DNA from: Cytophaga hutchinsonii ATCC 33406
GTDB lineage: Bacteria > Bacteroidota > Bacteroidia > Cytophagales > Cytophagaceae
Assembly (NCBI RefSeq): GCF_000014145.1
Contig: NC_008255.1
Location: forward strand, 3,922,001-3,986,000
DNA: 64,000 bases
Direction: 5' to 3'
The translations under genes were made by a program, and so were the position numbers. Below the pieces are notes generated by a model. That model worked only from the letters and a program-made list of their open reading frames with translations, was not told the DNA's origin and did not search any database. Below, piece after piece: positions 39,698 through 48,466 of this stretch; positions within the stretch are counted from its first letter, which is position 1; the number at the start of each line of letters is the position of its first letter.

Positions 39698-39744
39698 GTT
39701 TTTATTTACAGTATACCATTTAAATAATTAAATATACAAATCAT

Positions 39745-41043
39745 CTATTCATAAATTCCCATACCATTTACATACCAATAATAATTTCCATACTTATCAA
39801 TAAAATCACTTTCAAAAAATGCATTTCGTTCGAAATCATCAATTGTATATTGTTTGCCACTAACAATGTCTATAACAATACTAAAAAATCTTGAGTTTTT
39901 TTGTTCTTGTTTTGTTTGGCATTTTATAATTAAAACATTTTTGAAAAGTTTCATCATAACAATACCTATTTCATCATTTTTTAATTCTGCAACACTAATG
40001 TTTTTATATAATGACCCATCAGATACAGAATAGAAATGCATATTTAACGCTTTGGTTATACTATCATTCACTTCTGCTAAACATAAAAAAGGAATGCTTA
40101 CTATCAATTCCTTTTGTTTCATTGGTAATGACCAAATATGAGATTTGTTTCGGATATCGTATCTAAATAGTGTTGGATTGTATATTGGAGGGTTATAATT
40201 TATGTGGTATAATAAGCCTAGCGAATCATGATAATAATGCACAGAAAAATATTTTGCTATGCCTTTCTGTTTATCAAATTGATTTGAAGAATCTAAGTGA
40301 ACAATTTTTTTATTAGTTACATTTAGTAGTGATAAATAATTATCGCTATAGGATTCATTTTTTTTATTGCTACTCTGTAGAATAAAGGTATGATTGCTTT
40401 TTATTATCTGATCACCTTTATATGGATAAATACAATCGTCTGCGCTTCTTGCAGTATTAGAATAATTAATTTGATCTCTCGGTGTATTGATATTCATAGA
40501 TCCTTCTGAAAAAAAGAGATATTCTAATGTTTTTAAATTAAAAAAATGATTGCCATTTATATCGGCTACAACAACATTATCCCCTACAATAATTAGATTA
40601 AAGGGGTATTTGATATCAAATTTAAAAGTATATGGTGTTGTTTTTCCCTTAGCTATATCATAAACATGAATTTCATTGTCTGGCCCTCTTCTATTAAAAT
40701 ATACTAAATGAGTCTTGTTATAATCAAATAAACTCCCTTCAGGTACATTATTATAAAATATAACACCTTTATCTTTAAGGAAAATTGAATCCGAAAGATA
40801 TGCATATGTATATATATTTCGCCCCACTAAAGAGTTGTAATTTTTATCTACTAAAGCAATGTCTTCTTTCGTTAAAAATTGTTTTAGCCCACATTCAGTG
40901 AATATTTTGTGCAAAGTGTCTTTATATTCATTTTGTTTTTCAGTATAATTAATATTTCTGTTTTCCTGACTACAAGAATACAAAAACACTATAATACATA
41001 TTATTCTTAAATAAATATTATTGCTGGATTTTATTGCTTTCAT
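39745..41043 (-). CDS. Lipoprotein of unknown function (432 aa), overlaps the metallopeptidase gene
   Basis: The N-terminus (MKAIKSSNNIYLRIICIIVF, then LYSC) is a lipoprotein signal with Cys24 as the expected lipidated residue. The next residues (SQENRNI) carry no obvious LES export signal. The mature part is a series of short beta-strand-like blocks (for example YNKTHLVYFNRRGPDNEIHV, LIIVGDNVVVADINGNHFF, TFILQSS), which would suit a beta-propeller, but no family was recognised. Its ATG lies inside the 3' end of the preceding gene (26-bp overlap), so translation is probably coupled. Composition is AT-rich, like the C-terminal part of that preceding gene. It ends 48 bp from the convergent oxidoreductase gene. 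A role as an inhibitor or partner of the preceding metallopeptidase-like protein is possible from position only. Confidence 0.75.
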   Translation of the reverse strand: MKAIKSSNNIYLRIICIIVFLYSCSQENRNINYTEKQNEYKDTLHKIFTECGLKQFLTKEDIALVDKNYNSLVGRNIYTYAYLSDSIFLKDKGVIFYNNVPEGSLFDYNKTHLVYFNRRGPDNEIHVYDIAKGKTTPYTFKFDIKYPFNLIIVGDNVVVADINGNHFFNLKTLEYLFFSEGSMNINTPRDQINYSNTARSADDCIYPYKGDQIIKSNHTFILQSSNKKNESYSDNYLSLLNVTNKKIVHLDSSNQFDKQKGIAKYFSVHYYHDSLGLLYHINYNPPIYNPTLFRYDIRNKSHIWSLPMKQKELIVSIPFLCLAEVNDSITKALNMHFYSVSDGSLYKNISVAELKNDEIGIVMMKLFKNVLIIKCQTKQEQKNSRFFSIVIDIVSGKQYTIDDFERNAFFESDFIDKYGNYYWYVNGMGIYE

Positions 41044-44000
41044 AAAATCTATTTACTTGAGAATTTGCATATAATACTTCTTCAACAAATTTATCATTAC
41101 AGATTTTTACAAGTACTGCAGGAGTTCCAGGAGATGTATATACAGCTGTTGTTACACAATCACTTGTAACATAATTTACATTAAGCTTACCTCCAGATAT
41201 AAGATATTTATTGTAAGGAGTTCTGTGATTAGATAAATTATAAGGGTTAGTAAATTGCTGATATGCATTCATATCATGTGTATTTGGCCAAAGCATAAAC
41301 ATTGGAATATTTATTCTTGCAACTTCTCCATATCTTGTATTAGCATCACTAACATCTGCTTCAATTACTGCAAAATTTGGAATAAATCTTGCAATAAAAA
41401 CAGAGCCAGTTCCATACATACCTTCTTTTCGAGTTATATTTTTTAATGTTGTCAACTCTTCAGAATTCTTATAATTTGGATACACACCATATGCAACATC
41501 ACCTTGTTCTTCTTTAATAAAACTTAAATCCCATAAATACGCAGCATTACCCTTTAGTATAACATGTCTATTTGGCCCATAAAACAAATCATTAAACCTA
41601 TCCATCGCATAGTTTAAAATACCCATATTCAAATCTGACAAAATTGATTGGCCCATTCTTTCGCCCATATCTGTAATATTTGCACTTGTCGCACCGGATT
41701 CATATCCATCTCCTAAATCATCTACTAAATATGCAGCACCTTTCGCCCATCTTATTTCATGACCTAACTTTTCAGCTTTCCATTGAGCCCAAAGATAATA
41801 ATCACTAACTTGGTGATATGGTCTTAAAACATTATGCCATTTTTGTAATGTAATATATTCCATTGCATTAATCCATCTCTGTGTTCGATTTATTCTATCA
41901 GATTTTAGCCAAGCGCCTGACCAAGTATCTGATCCAATAGGCTGAGCATTTGCACCAAGTACCTTTTTATAATCATCATATGTGGCATATTCACCTGCAG
42001 CAAATTTTCCGTTTGTAAAAGAACAAGGCGTTTGATAATTTATAACTTCGCTTAGGCTTATGGGTAAATAATTATTTATCTGAGCTATTACTTTAACAGA
42101 ACCGTTTTTATACTCACTTTCAGTCTTTCTTGTTCCTCTTATTGTATATTCAGTTTTATAAAGAGCCACATTGCATCTACCAATATAATTAGCAAGATAA
42201 AGAGTGCTACCAAGGTCATTAAGCTCAAAACTATAATCAATTTGCAATGACACACCATCATCGTAATAATTATTTGTTACTACATCATCTACTACCTGAT
42301 AATATCCTAAAAATTTACCATTCTGAATTTTTGCTCTAAACTCATCAACTTTTACATCATTTTTTAAAACATACCAACCATATACAACACCATTGGGAAA
42401 TGTTCCATTTTCAATCATACTAATTGGAACATTTAACTTATAATTTCCTCCCCAAAGATCTGTTTTAATTTTAAATGGAATTCCACCGGGATTAAAGAAA
42501 AATGGATCTCTCACCAGTTGCGCATCCCGATCTCTCTTCAGAATCCCCCACACATGGCCTGGTGCGTGTATAATGTCCCACTGGAATTTCCAGAGTTGAT
42601 TACCTGCGGCATAGTCCATTAAGTTAGTTGTATTATTTCTGCTGGTTTCACGCAAATAAATGGCATTGAAAGTATGTTCCATGTGATAAGCTCCATGCCC
42701 GAGTTCATGCGCCATCGTACGTTTTAAGCCCTCATCCTGTCCTGAGCCTGAAGCAGGGAAGCTGCCTGAATATAAGAATCCGAATTGCTCCTCTGCCGGC
42801 ATTTTACCTAATAAATTAGATGTTCCATCTTTTATTGAAGAGGGTTCGTAGACTGCCATAAAATAAGCAGCGGTGGAATCTATATTAGCAGCACCGCCTT
42901 TAAATGCTACATACGCCTGAACAATAGCTTTTTCTTTTCCCTGATAATCGTTGCTTAGCAGACCGCTTGCACTTGATTGTACGGTTAAATTGCCGTCGGT
43001 TGACCAGGCTGTATTTGTGCGGAAGGTGTTATCCAGTGTTACATGATAGGTAATACCTACCTTTTGATAGGTTTGATTCAGATACGTTTCATACGTTGCA
43101 GGATTAAACGTTTGATTTCCTTTTACGGGAACAATGACAACATTTTTAACCTGCGGTGCATAACTTGGCAACAACAATTTACCGATGGCTTTTTTGCTAT
43201 CTCCATCTACATACCAGGCATAGATGTACTGCCCGTCTGAGGCCGGACCACCCGCTACGTTTAGCGTAAAGCTATTGCCGGTTGCCGTTCCTTTTTCATA
43301 TACAAACCCTTTTCCGTTTGTAAATACAACTTTTGCCGGATCTGCGCTGCTTCCGCTTACCGTTGCCGTTACTTTATCCAGCGCGCCCGGTGTTATAAAC
43401 TTAGCCGGCACATAATAACTCGTGCCGATTTTTTCGTATTCCCGGTCAATCTGTGTGGACACACTATATGCCGTTTCACGTTTATCAAAATCATACACAG
43501 CCCCTGCAGCCTCTTCATAGGTAACAATCTGTGCAGAGAGATCTAAGGTTGTATCTTTTGCGAACGCTGTATTATATACCCCCAGATAAGTTACAACCCC
43601 GGCAGGCGACACCTGGAATACCTGGCCATCGCTATCCTTTATCAATACCGGGACTGACGTGACCGGAACGGTGCGCCCATCAATCGTAACAGAATTTGTA
43701 CCTACTGTGGCTGTCCGGGTAGTTTTGGAAATTTTAGCACCTGCTTCCGTTTCACCCAAGCCTCCGGTCTTAACATTTCCTACACCTTCACCACCCTGAA
43801 AATAATCGATGCCATCCTGTGTGGCTGCCTGCGCATCATCTATACCTGTTTGTATCTGATTTAACACTTCGTTTGCCTGGTCAATTACTTCTTCGGCTTT
43901 CGCCATAATTGCCTTGATAGAATCCCTTATTTTTATTGGTATGATGCTGGCATTCATACTGTCTATATTGATCGTTCCATCATATACACAGCTGTTGGGT

Positions 44001-46654
44001 TTGCCGTTTATTTTTACATTATTAAAACTCACATGCATGTTTACAAAATCACCCAGACCAGGCACGGGCATTTCCATATGGCCCAGACCGGAATAAAGAC
44101 CCATCGATGGATTTGATGTAGCAGTAGTTATACTATCTACCACAACAAGGTAATCCGCGCAATAAATGGTATCCGTTACCTTTAAGGATTGTAATTTTGT
44201 TGCCGGATTTTTATCACACACATTTCCGCTTCCGCAGGCTCCCGTACTTTTTGTATCGGGCATGGTGGAAACAACTAACGGCGCATTAAAGAGTGCATTA
44301 TTTTGTCCGCATATTTTCTGAATACGGAAAATGTATTTTGTGCCGGCTTTTAAATTCTGAAACGTATATTTAAATGTATCCGGCAGCACTAAATTGTTTT
44401 GCTTTAAGCTGTCAATATTTGTAAATGCCTGTGTATACTCCGTTGCAATCGGTTGTGCCTCTTCTCTGTATTTAATGATGTAACCCGTGTTGGTTGAATC
44501 ATAATCCCAGGCAACCTGAATATTGCCGGTGGTTTTGTTAAGCGTTTTAAAATAGGCTATTGTATCGCAATTCCTGTTACGCGCAACGGTTAGATCAAGT
44601 AACGCTGTATCTGAATAGATACTGAACAGTCCGTTGCATTTAACACGTACCAGCAATTGATATTGTGCATTGGCCTGCAATGGTTTCAGTGTTGTACTGA
44701 TTGCTGTTGTATTGAACGTTGTAAAAAGACCGGTTGTTCCTTTTACCCGATAGCTCAGTTCATAGCTTTCGGCACCGGAAATTTTATCCCATTCTACGCG
44801 GGCAGATACGGAGTCGCGTGCTTCTGCACGGATGTCTACCGGAGGAAAACAATTCGCTGTTTGCGGATCGATGGCTACTTGTGCTGATGCAGAAAGAATC
44901 CGGAACATACCTACTGGTGTTACCTTTGTTTTATTTCCGCATTGATAGGTAATCTGGTAGCTATATACCTGATCGTTGTAAATATGTCGGCCGGACACCC
45001 CTGTACCTGCGCTTGTTGTTATTGCACTCAGGGTATAGGTAACGGTGCTTGAATCTTTGTGCCAGTATGTGATACCTGATCCTGTATGTGCACCGGCAAC
45101 GGTGTTCCATTGCAGGCTTGCAGTATCTCCTTTAATCCGGTTTGCAGTCAATTGAAACGGCAGGGGTATCGGGCACGGTCCTACAATACCGGTCTCATCA
45201 AAAGCAAAGGAATTTTCTGCACCTGCCGACTGTTCGGTACCACAAAGTGCATCCAGGTGTATGGTGTAGCCGCCTGATGTAAGCAGCGGAAGGCTGCACT
45301 GCACATCCGCAGCGTTTAGTCCAAGTGTTTTATACGGATCACTGCTGCCTGTTATTTTATAATATAGTTTTAAGCTGTCAACACTTTTTGCCTGCGGCCA
45401 GCTCAATACGGTTGCATTGCCGCTTGTATTGACTGTAAGCGGAGAAGGCGGTACACAGGTTGGTGTTGCTAACGTAAAGTTTTCACCTTGTACCGGCAGC
45501 AGCCAATTGTTGCACCGGGCTCTTACATTGTATTCATACGAAACACCTGTTTCAAGTACGGTGTTATCAAGCGTAATGGTATTTTCAAGTGTACTGACCG
45601 GAATCCAGCCTGTGTTTGAACCTACCTTACGGTAATTGAATTCGTATTCCTTATATTCTGAAGAGATTCCGCTGTTCCAGTTAAATTTTACAGAATTCCC
45701 CATAACAAGAGGTGTTCCAAGGGTTATCTGCTCGCAGTGTTCTTTAACAGAAAACGTAAATACTTCTGAGTATCCCTGGTTTTTAAATCTGCTGGTTGAT
45801 TTCTGCCCGTTTACTGTTTCATATGCCTGCACTTGCCAGGCATATACGGCACCTGGTTCCAGCTTAAGATCAGCGGGAGAATAACTGAATGCAGGAAAGT
45901 CTAAATTGTTTACATCAATATTTCCTGTTGCTCCGGCAAGGCTCGTATTTACGGCATCATACGGATTACGATCTACCGGAATAACGCGTATCATGCGGTA
46001 ACGGTATTGTATCCGCTGGTTTGGCGAATAAACAATGTGCCGCGGAGTCCAGTTAAAGAAAATATTCTGGTTGGTCGTCTGCAGATCAAATTCCTGCTTA
46101 TTCATTGGTGCATTTAACAGGGGCGGGTCATAACGCACGACATTGAAAATAGTGAAATCTGTACGGATGTTTGATACAGGTACGAGTGTCGGTAAAAGCG
46201 TTACATCAAATGCCTGCAGTGCCAGGTTATATGAGCCTTCCGGCAGTGAGTTGGGTTCATTACCCTGTGAAGAAGCAACAACTTTTAAATCAGTGAGTGC
46301 GAATAGACGTGCCAGTTCATTTGCATTTAAAAAATATACCTGTCCGCCGTCAAGCGTTACATTAATACCATAAAGACTGGTGTATGAAATATTGGTACTT
46401 GTTAATTGAATACGAATATTGATCGTATAATTTTGTTTCGTCATATCAGCCAGATAAACACGGATGCTTGTGTTTGCAGGGTCTGCATAGTCGCTCAAAA
46501 AGGTAGAAGGAAAAGAAACGGATGGCTGAATCTGCACCGGGTATTGCTGCTGTGCAAACAGGTATTGAACAGGTGTACTGATAATACTCATGCATACCAA
46601 CACTAAAAATAAAATCCGCATACTTAATTTATTCGTACTCATTGAAATAGTCAT
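41018..46654 (-). CDS. Secreted fibronectin-III protein with HELGH metallopeptidase motif and variable-looking C-terminus
   Basis: This encodes 1878 aa. The signal peptide ends near residue 34 (QYLFA before QQQY); later Mets at 5 and 12 are possible starts. Residues 36-190 resemble the Bacteroidota TANFOR-type N-terminal domain (SVSFPSTFLSDYADP, IRVYLADM), a tentative call. Residues about 310-800 hold about five fibronectin-III-like domains, most opening with Cys-x-x-Pro or similar. A predicted helical, possibly coiled-coil stretch is near 905-955. Residues 1316-1320 are HELGH, the zinc-binding HExxH motif, followed by His1327-Thr-Phe, which suggests a metallopeptidase. From about residue 1388 (DNA about 42490) the sequence becomes abruptly AT-rich and unrecognisable to the end. 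No sorting domain is seen at the C-terminus. It starts 29 bp behind the beta-barrel gene and overlaps the lipoprotein gene, so all belong to one transcription unit. It could be a large effector or a surface protease. Confidence 0.85.
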   Translation of the reverse strand: MTISMSTNKLSMRILFLVLVCMSIISTPVQYLFAQQQYPVQIQPSVSFPSTFLSDYADPANTSIRVYLADMTKQNYTINIRIQLTSTNISYTSLYGINVTLDGGQVYFLNANELARLFALTDLKVVASSQGNEPNSLPEGSYNLALQAFDVTLLPTLVPVSNIRTDFTIFNVVRYDPPLLNAPMNKQEFDLQTTNQNIFFNWTPRHIVYSPNQRIQYRYRMIRVIPVDRNPYDAVNTSLAGATGNIDVNNLDFPAFSYSPADLKLEPGAVYAWQVQAYETVNGQKSTSRFKNQGYSEVFTFSVKEHCEQITLGTPLVMGNSVKFNWNSGISSEYKEYEFNYRKVGSNTGWIPVSTLENTITLDNTVLETGVSYEYNVRARCNNWLLPVQGENFTLATPTCVPPSPLTVNTSGNATVLSWPQAKSVDSLKLYYKITGSSDPYKTLGLNAADVQCSLPLLTSGGYTIHLDALCGTEQSAGAENSFAFDETGIVGPCPIPLPFQLTANRIKGDTASLQWNTVAGAHTGSGITYWHKDSSTVTYTLSAITTSAGTGVSGRHIYNDQVYSYQITYQCGNKTKVTPVGMFRILSASAQVAIDPQTANCFPPVDIRAEARDSVSARVEWDKISGAESYELSYRVKGTTGLFTTFNTTAISTTLKPLQANAQYQLLVRVKCNGLFSIYSDTALLDLTVARNRNCDTIAYFKTLNKTTGNIQVAWDYDSTNTGYIIKYREEAQPIATEYTQAFTNIDSLKQNNLVLPDTFKYTFQNLKAGTKYIFRIQKICGQNNALFNAPLVVSTMPDTKSTGACGSGNVCDKNPATKLQSLKVTDTIYCADYLVVVDSITTATSNPSMGLYSGLGHMEMPVPGLGDFVNMHVSFNNVKINGKPNSCVYDGTINIDSMNASIIPIKIRDSIKAIMAKAEEVIDQANEVLNQIQTGIDDAQAATQDGIDYFQGGEGVGNVKTGGLGETEAGAKISKTTRTATVGTNSVTIDGRTVPVTSVPVLIKDSDGQVFQVSPAGVVTYLGVYNTAFAKDTTLDLSAQIVTYEEAAGAVYDFDKRETAYSVSTQIDREYEKIGTSYYVPAKFITPGALDKVTATVSGSSADPAKVVFTNGKGFVYEKGTATGNSFTLNVAGGPASDGQYIYAWYVDGDSKKAIGKLLLPSYAPQVKNVVIVPVKGNQTFNPATYETYLNQTYQKVGITYHVTLDNTFRTNTAWSTDGNLTVQSSASGLLSNDYQGKEKAIVQAYVAFKGGAANIDSTAAYFMAVYEPSSIKDGTSNLLGKMPAEEQFGFLYSGSFPASGSGQDEGLKRTMAHELGHGAYHMEHTFNAIYLRETSRNNTTNLMDYAAGNQLWKFQWDIIHAPGHVWGILKRDRDAQLVRDPFFFNPGGIPFKIKTDLWGGNYKLNVPISMIENGTFPNGVVYGWYVLKNDVKVDEFRAKIQNGKFLGYYQVVDDVVTNNYYDDGVSLQIDYSFELNDLGSTLYLANYIGRCNVALYKTEYTIRGTRKTESEYKNGSVKVIAQINNYLPISLSEVINYQTPCSFTNGKFAAGEYATYDDYKKVLGANAQPIGSDTWSGAWLKSDRINRTQRWINAMEYITLQKWHNVLRPYHQVSDYYLWAQWKAEKLGHEIRWAKGAAYLVDDLGDGYESGATSANITDMGERMGQSILSDLNMGILNYAMDRFNDLFYGPNRHVILKGNAAYLWDLSFIKEEQGDVAYGVYPNYKNSEELTTLKNITRKEGMYGTGSVFIARFIPNFAVIEADVSDANTRYGEVARINIPMFMLWPNTHDMNAYQQFTNPYNLSNHRTPYNKYLISGGKLNVNYVTSDCVTTAVYTSPGTPAVLVKICNDKFVEEVLYANSQVNRFYESNKIQQ

Positions 46655-46683
46655 TTCGTATAATGTCTGATTAAATTAATGGT

Positions 46684-48387
46684 TTAGAAGCTGTAGCTGT
46701 AAGAAAGCGAGCCCATAAACTCATTAAAATTTGTATTGTATCTTCCGGTAGCAGAATCAGCTATTTTTGTTCTGCCTGTGTAACGCAGGCTGGCATTGAA
46801 CGACTGATGTTTGCCTAATCTGTAAGAATAGCTGTTGGTTACAGAAAACAGATACGCTACCAGGGTATTGTTATCGTAATTCTGATTCATATTAATGCCC
46901 AGATTTGAACGCAGTTTTTTCTTCCAGATCGGTGCACCGCCTGTAATGCCTAAACCAACATACATATTGGTATTATCTTCAAACCTGGATTGATTTCCGT
47001 TCATGCTGATGCCAAAGCTTATGCCGGATGTTTTCCATGCCTGGTTGTAAGCAATGGTTGCATTCAGCATGCTGTTTTTACGATTGGCCGAAGCCTGTTT
47101 GCTTGACGCACTCATTTGCGAACTGGACAACTGAATCATTTTTGTAACCCTGTCACTTTCCAGTAATTTATAGCCTACAGAACCGGAGATGGTCTGAGAT
47201 ACCTGTGTATAGTTGAGTGTATCGTATCGCGCATTGGGCAGATATTGCAGATCAATGGGTTTAATATTTACATAACTGTAAAAGTTGGAATACGACAGGT
47301 TAATGTTTAAGCGTTTTGTCGGGTTCATACCCAGCGATACGGAACCAACGGTACGTTTCATAGAAGATGATTTTGTTTTATTCAAATCATCGTGCTGCAA
47401 CCCGATGTTACCGGATAGTTTAATTTTATCCTTTAATAAAGCTGTTGCTGCATTCACGGTTACGTTCTCTAAATCGTTATTGAAATAATAGGCACCAAGC
47501 GTTCTGTACTCCGGATCTATACGCTCGTAGCCTGCACCCAGCGAAAACAGCTTAAATGTATAGGTACCATTGAATTTCATTGCATTGTATGTAACCGTGC
47601 TTTGATTTCCTTTAATATAAAACAGCGCTGCAAACGGACTGTTTGATTGCTCCGGTAATTGCTGTGCCGTAATATCTTTTGTCCATTCGGAGCGTGCAAG
47701 ATCACCCGTAAGTGCGAATTTTTTACCTACTGATTTTTTAAATGAAATTCCCCAGACAACATTTTCCTGGGCCTGTAAACCTAATCGCGGAGGAACTGAA
47801 TCAATTGAATTGATGATATCTTTCGCATAAAAATTTGACAGCGAAATTTCATCTCCTTTATTCCGATACGATAATTTTATACCTGCACCCATGCGTTTAT
47901 AAGCAGGCAATACATTTACATTGTTGCTGTCATATTGAACTCCTTTCAGCAAACGCCCGGACATGATCACAACACCAAATTTATCGCCGTTATATTCAAA
48001 ACCGCCACCCAGAAAATTGTGTCCGTTTAAGGTATATGGTGAAAAAGTCAAATTACGGTAACCTATATGTGCTTTGAATTTTTTATAGGAAGGGCTGGCG
48101 CCAATAATATTAAATGGCTGTCTGTATGAAAAGTTCTGATTGGAATAGGCAAATGAAAGTGGAACAGCAACACCAAAAGCATTGATATTCAAATTTCCGG
48201 AAAGTACGTAGGAGTAAGGGTTCAAACGGTTTGAAATACCGGAAGCGGTATAAAAGTTGTTCGCGAAAGATATTCCGCCATTTACTTTTACTCCCTTTTT
48301 TATACCTAAACTTTCTAACTGTTGTGCCTGCAGCACAACAGTTAGAAGTATAAAACAAACACTTAAAATATTTTTCATTTGATTCAA
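46684..48387 (-). CDS. Outer-membrane beta-barrel protein (567 aa)
   Basis: A signal peptide (MNQMKNILSVCFILLTVVLQ, cleaved after AQA-type LQA before QQLE) is followed by alternating hydrophobic strands throughout, such as NPYSYVLSGNLNINAFGVAV, FKAHIGYRNLTF and HQSFNASLRYTG. The protein ends SLSYSYSF. A C-terminal Phe preceded by alternating aromatic residues is the usual mark of a BAM-inserted outer-membrane barrel. No plug, TonB box or PorP/SprF signature was seen. The length would suit a barrel of 20 or more strands. It lies 79 bp behind the giant adhesin gene and 29 bp ahead of the fibronectin-III metallopeptidase gene, which suggests a joint role in displaying or exporting those proteins. 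This is inference from position. The second Met (residue 4) is an alternative start. Confidence 0.8.
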   Translation of the reverse strand: MNQMKNILSVCFILLTVVLQAQQLESLGIKKGVKVNGGISFANNFYTASGISNRLNPYSYVLSGNLNINAFGVAVPLSFAYSNQNFSYRQPFNIIGASPSYKKFKAHIGYRNLTFSPYTLNGHNFLGGGFEYNGDKFGVVIMSGRLLKGVQYDSNNVNVLPAYKRMGAGIKLSYRNKGDEISLSNFYAKDIINSIDSVPPRLGLQAQENVVWGISFKKSVGKKFALTGDLARSEWTKDITAQQLPEQSNSPFAALFYIKGNQSTVTYNAMKFNGTYTFKLFSLGAGYERIDPEYRTLGAYYFNNDLENVTVNAATALLKDKIKLSGNIGLQHDDLNKTKSSSMKRTVGSVSLGMNPTKRLNINLSYSNFYSYVNIKPIDLQYLPNARYDTLNYTQVSQTISGSVGYKLLESDRVTKMIQLSSSQMSASSKQASANRKNSMLNATIAYNQAWKTSGISFGISMNGNQSRFEDNTNMYVGLGITGGAPIWKKKLRSNLGINMNQNYDNNTLVAYLFSVTNSYSYRLGKHQSFNASLRYTGRTKIADSATGRYNTNFNEFMGSLSYSYSF

Positions 48388-48466
48388 TTAGCAACGGGCT
48401 TCGGGTAAATGCCTGTTCTGAAAATGTTTCGTTCGGATGTATTTTATTCTATTATTATTAGTGCTG

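Noticed and set aside
39711-39737. AT-only hairpin between the convergent oxidoreductase and lipoprotein genes
   Set aside because: The stem is imperfect, weak and lacks a T-run. It could be a terminator but cannot be supported.
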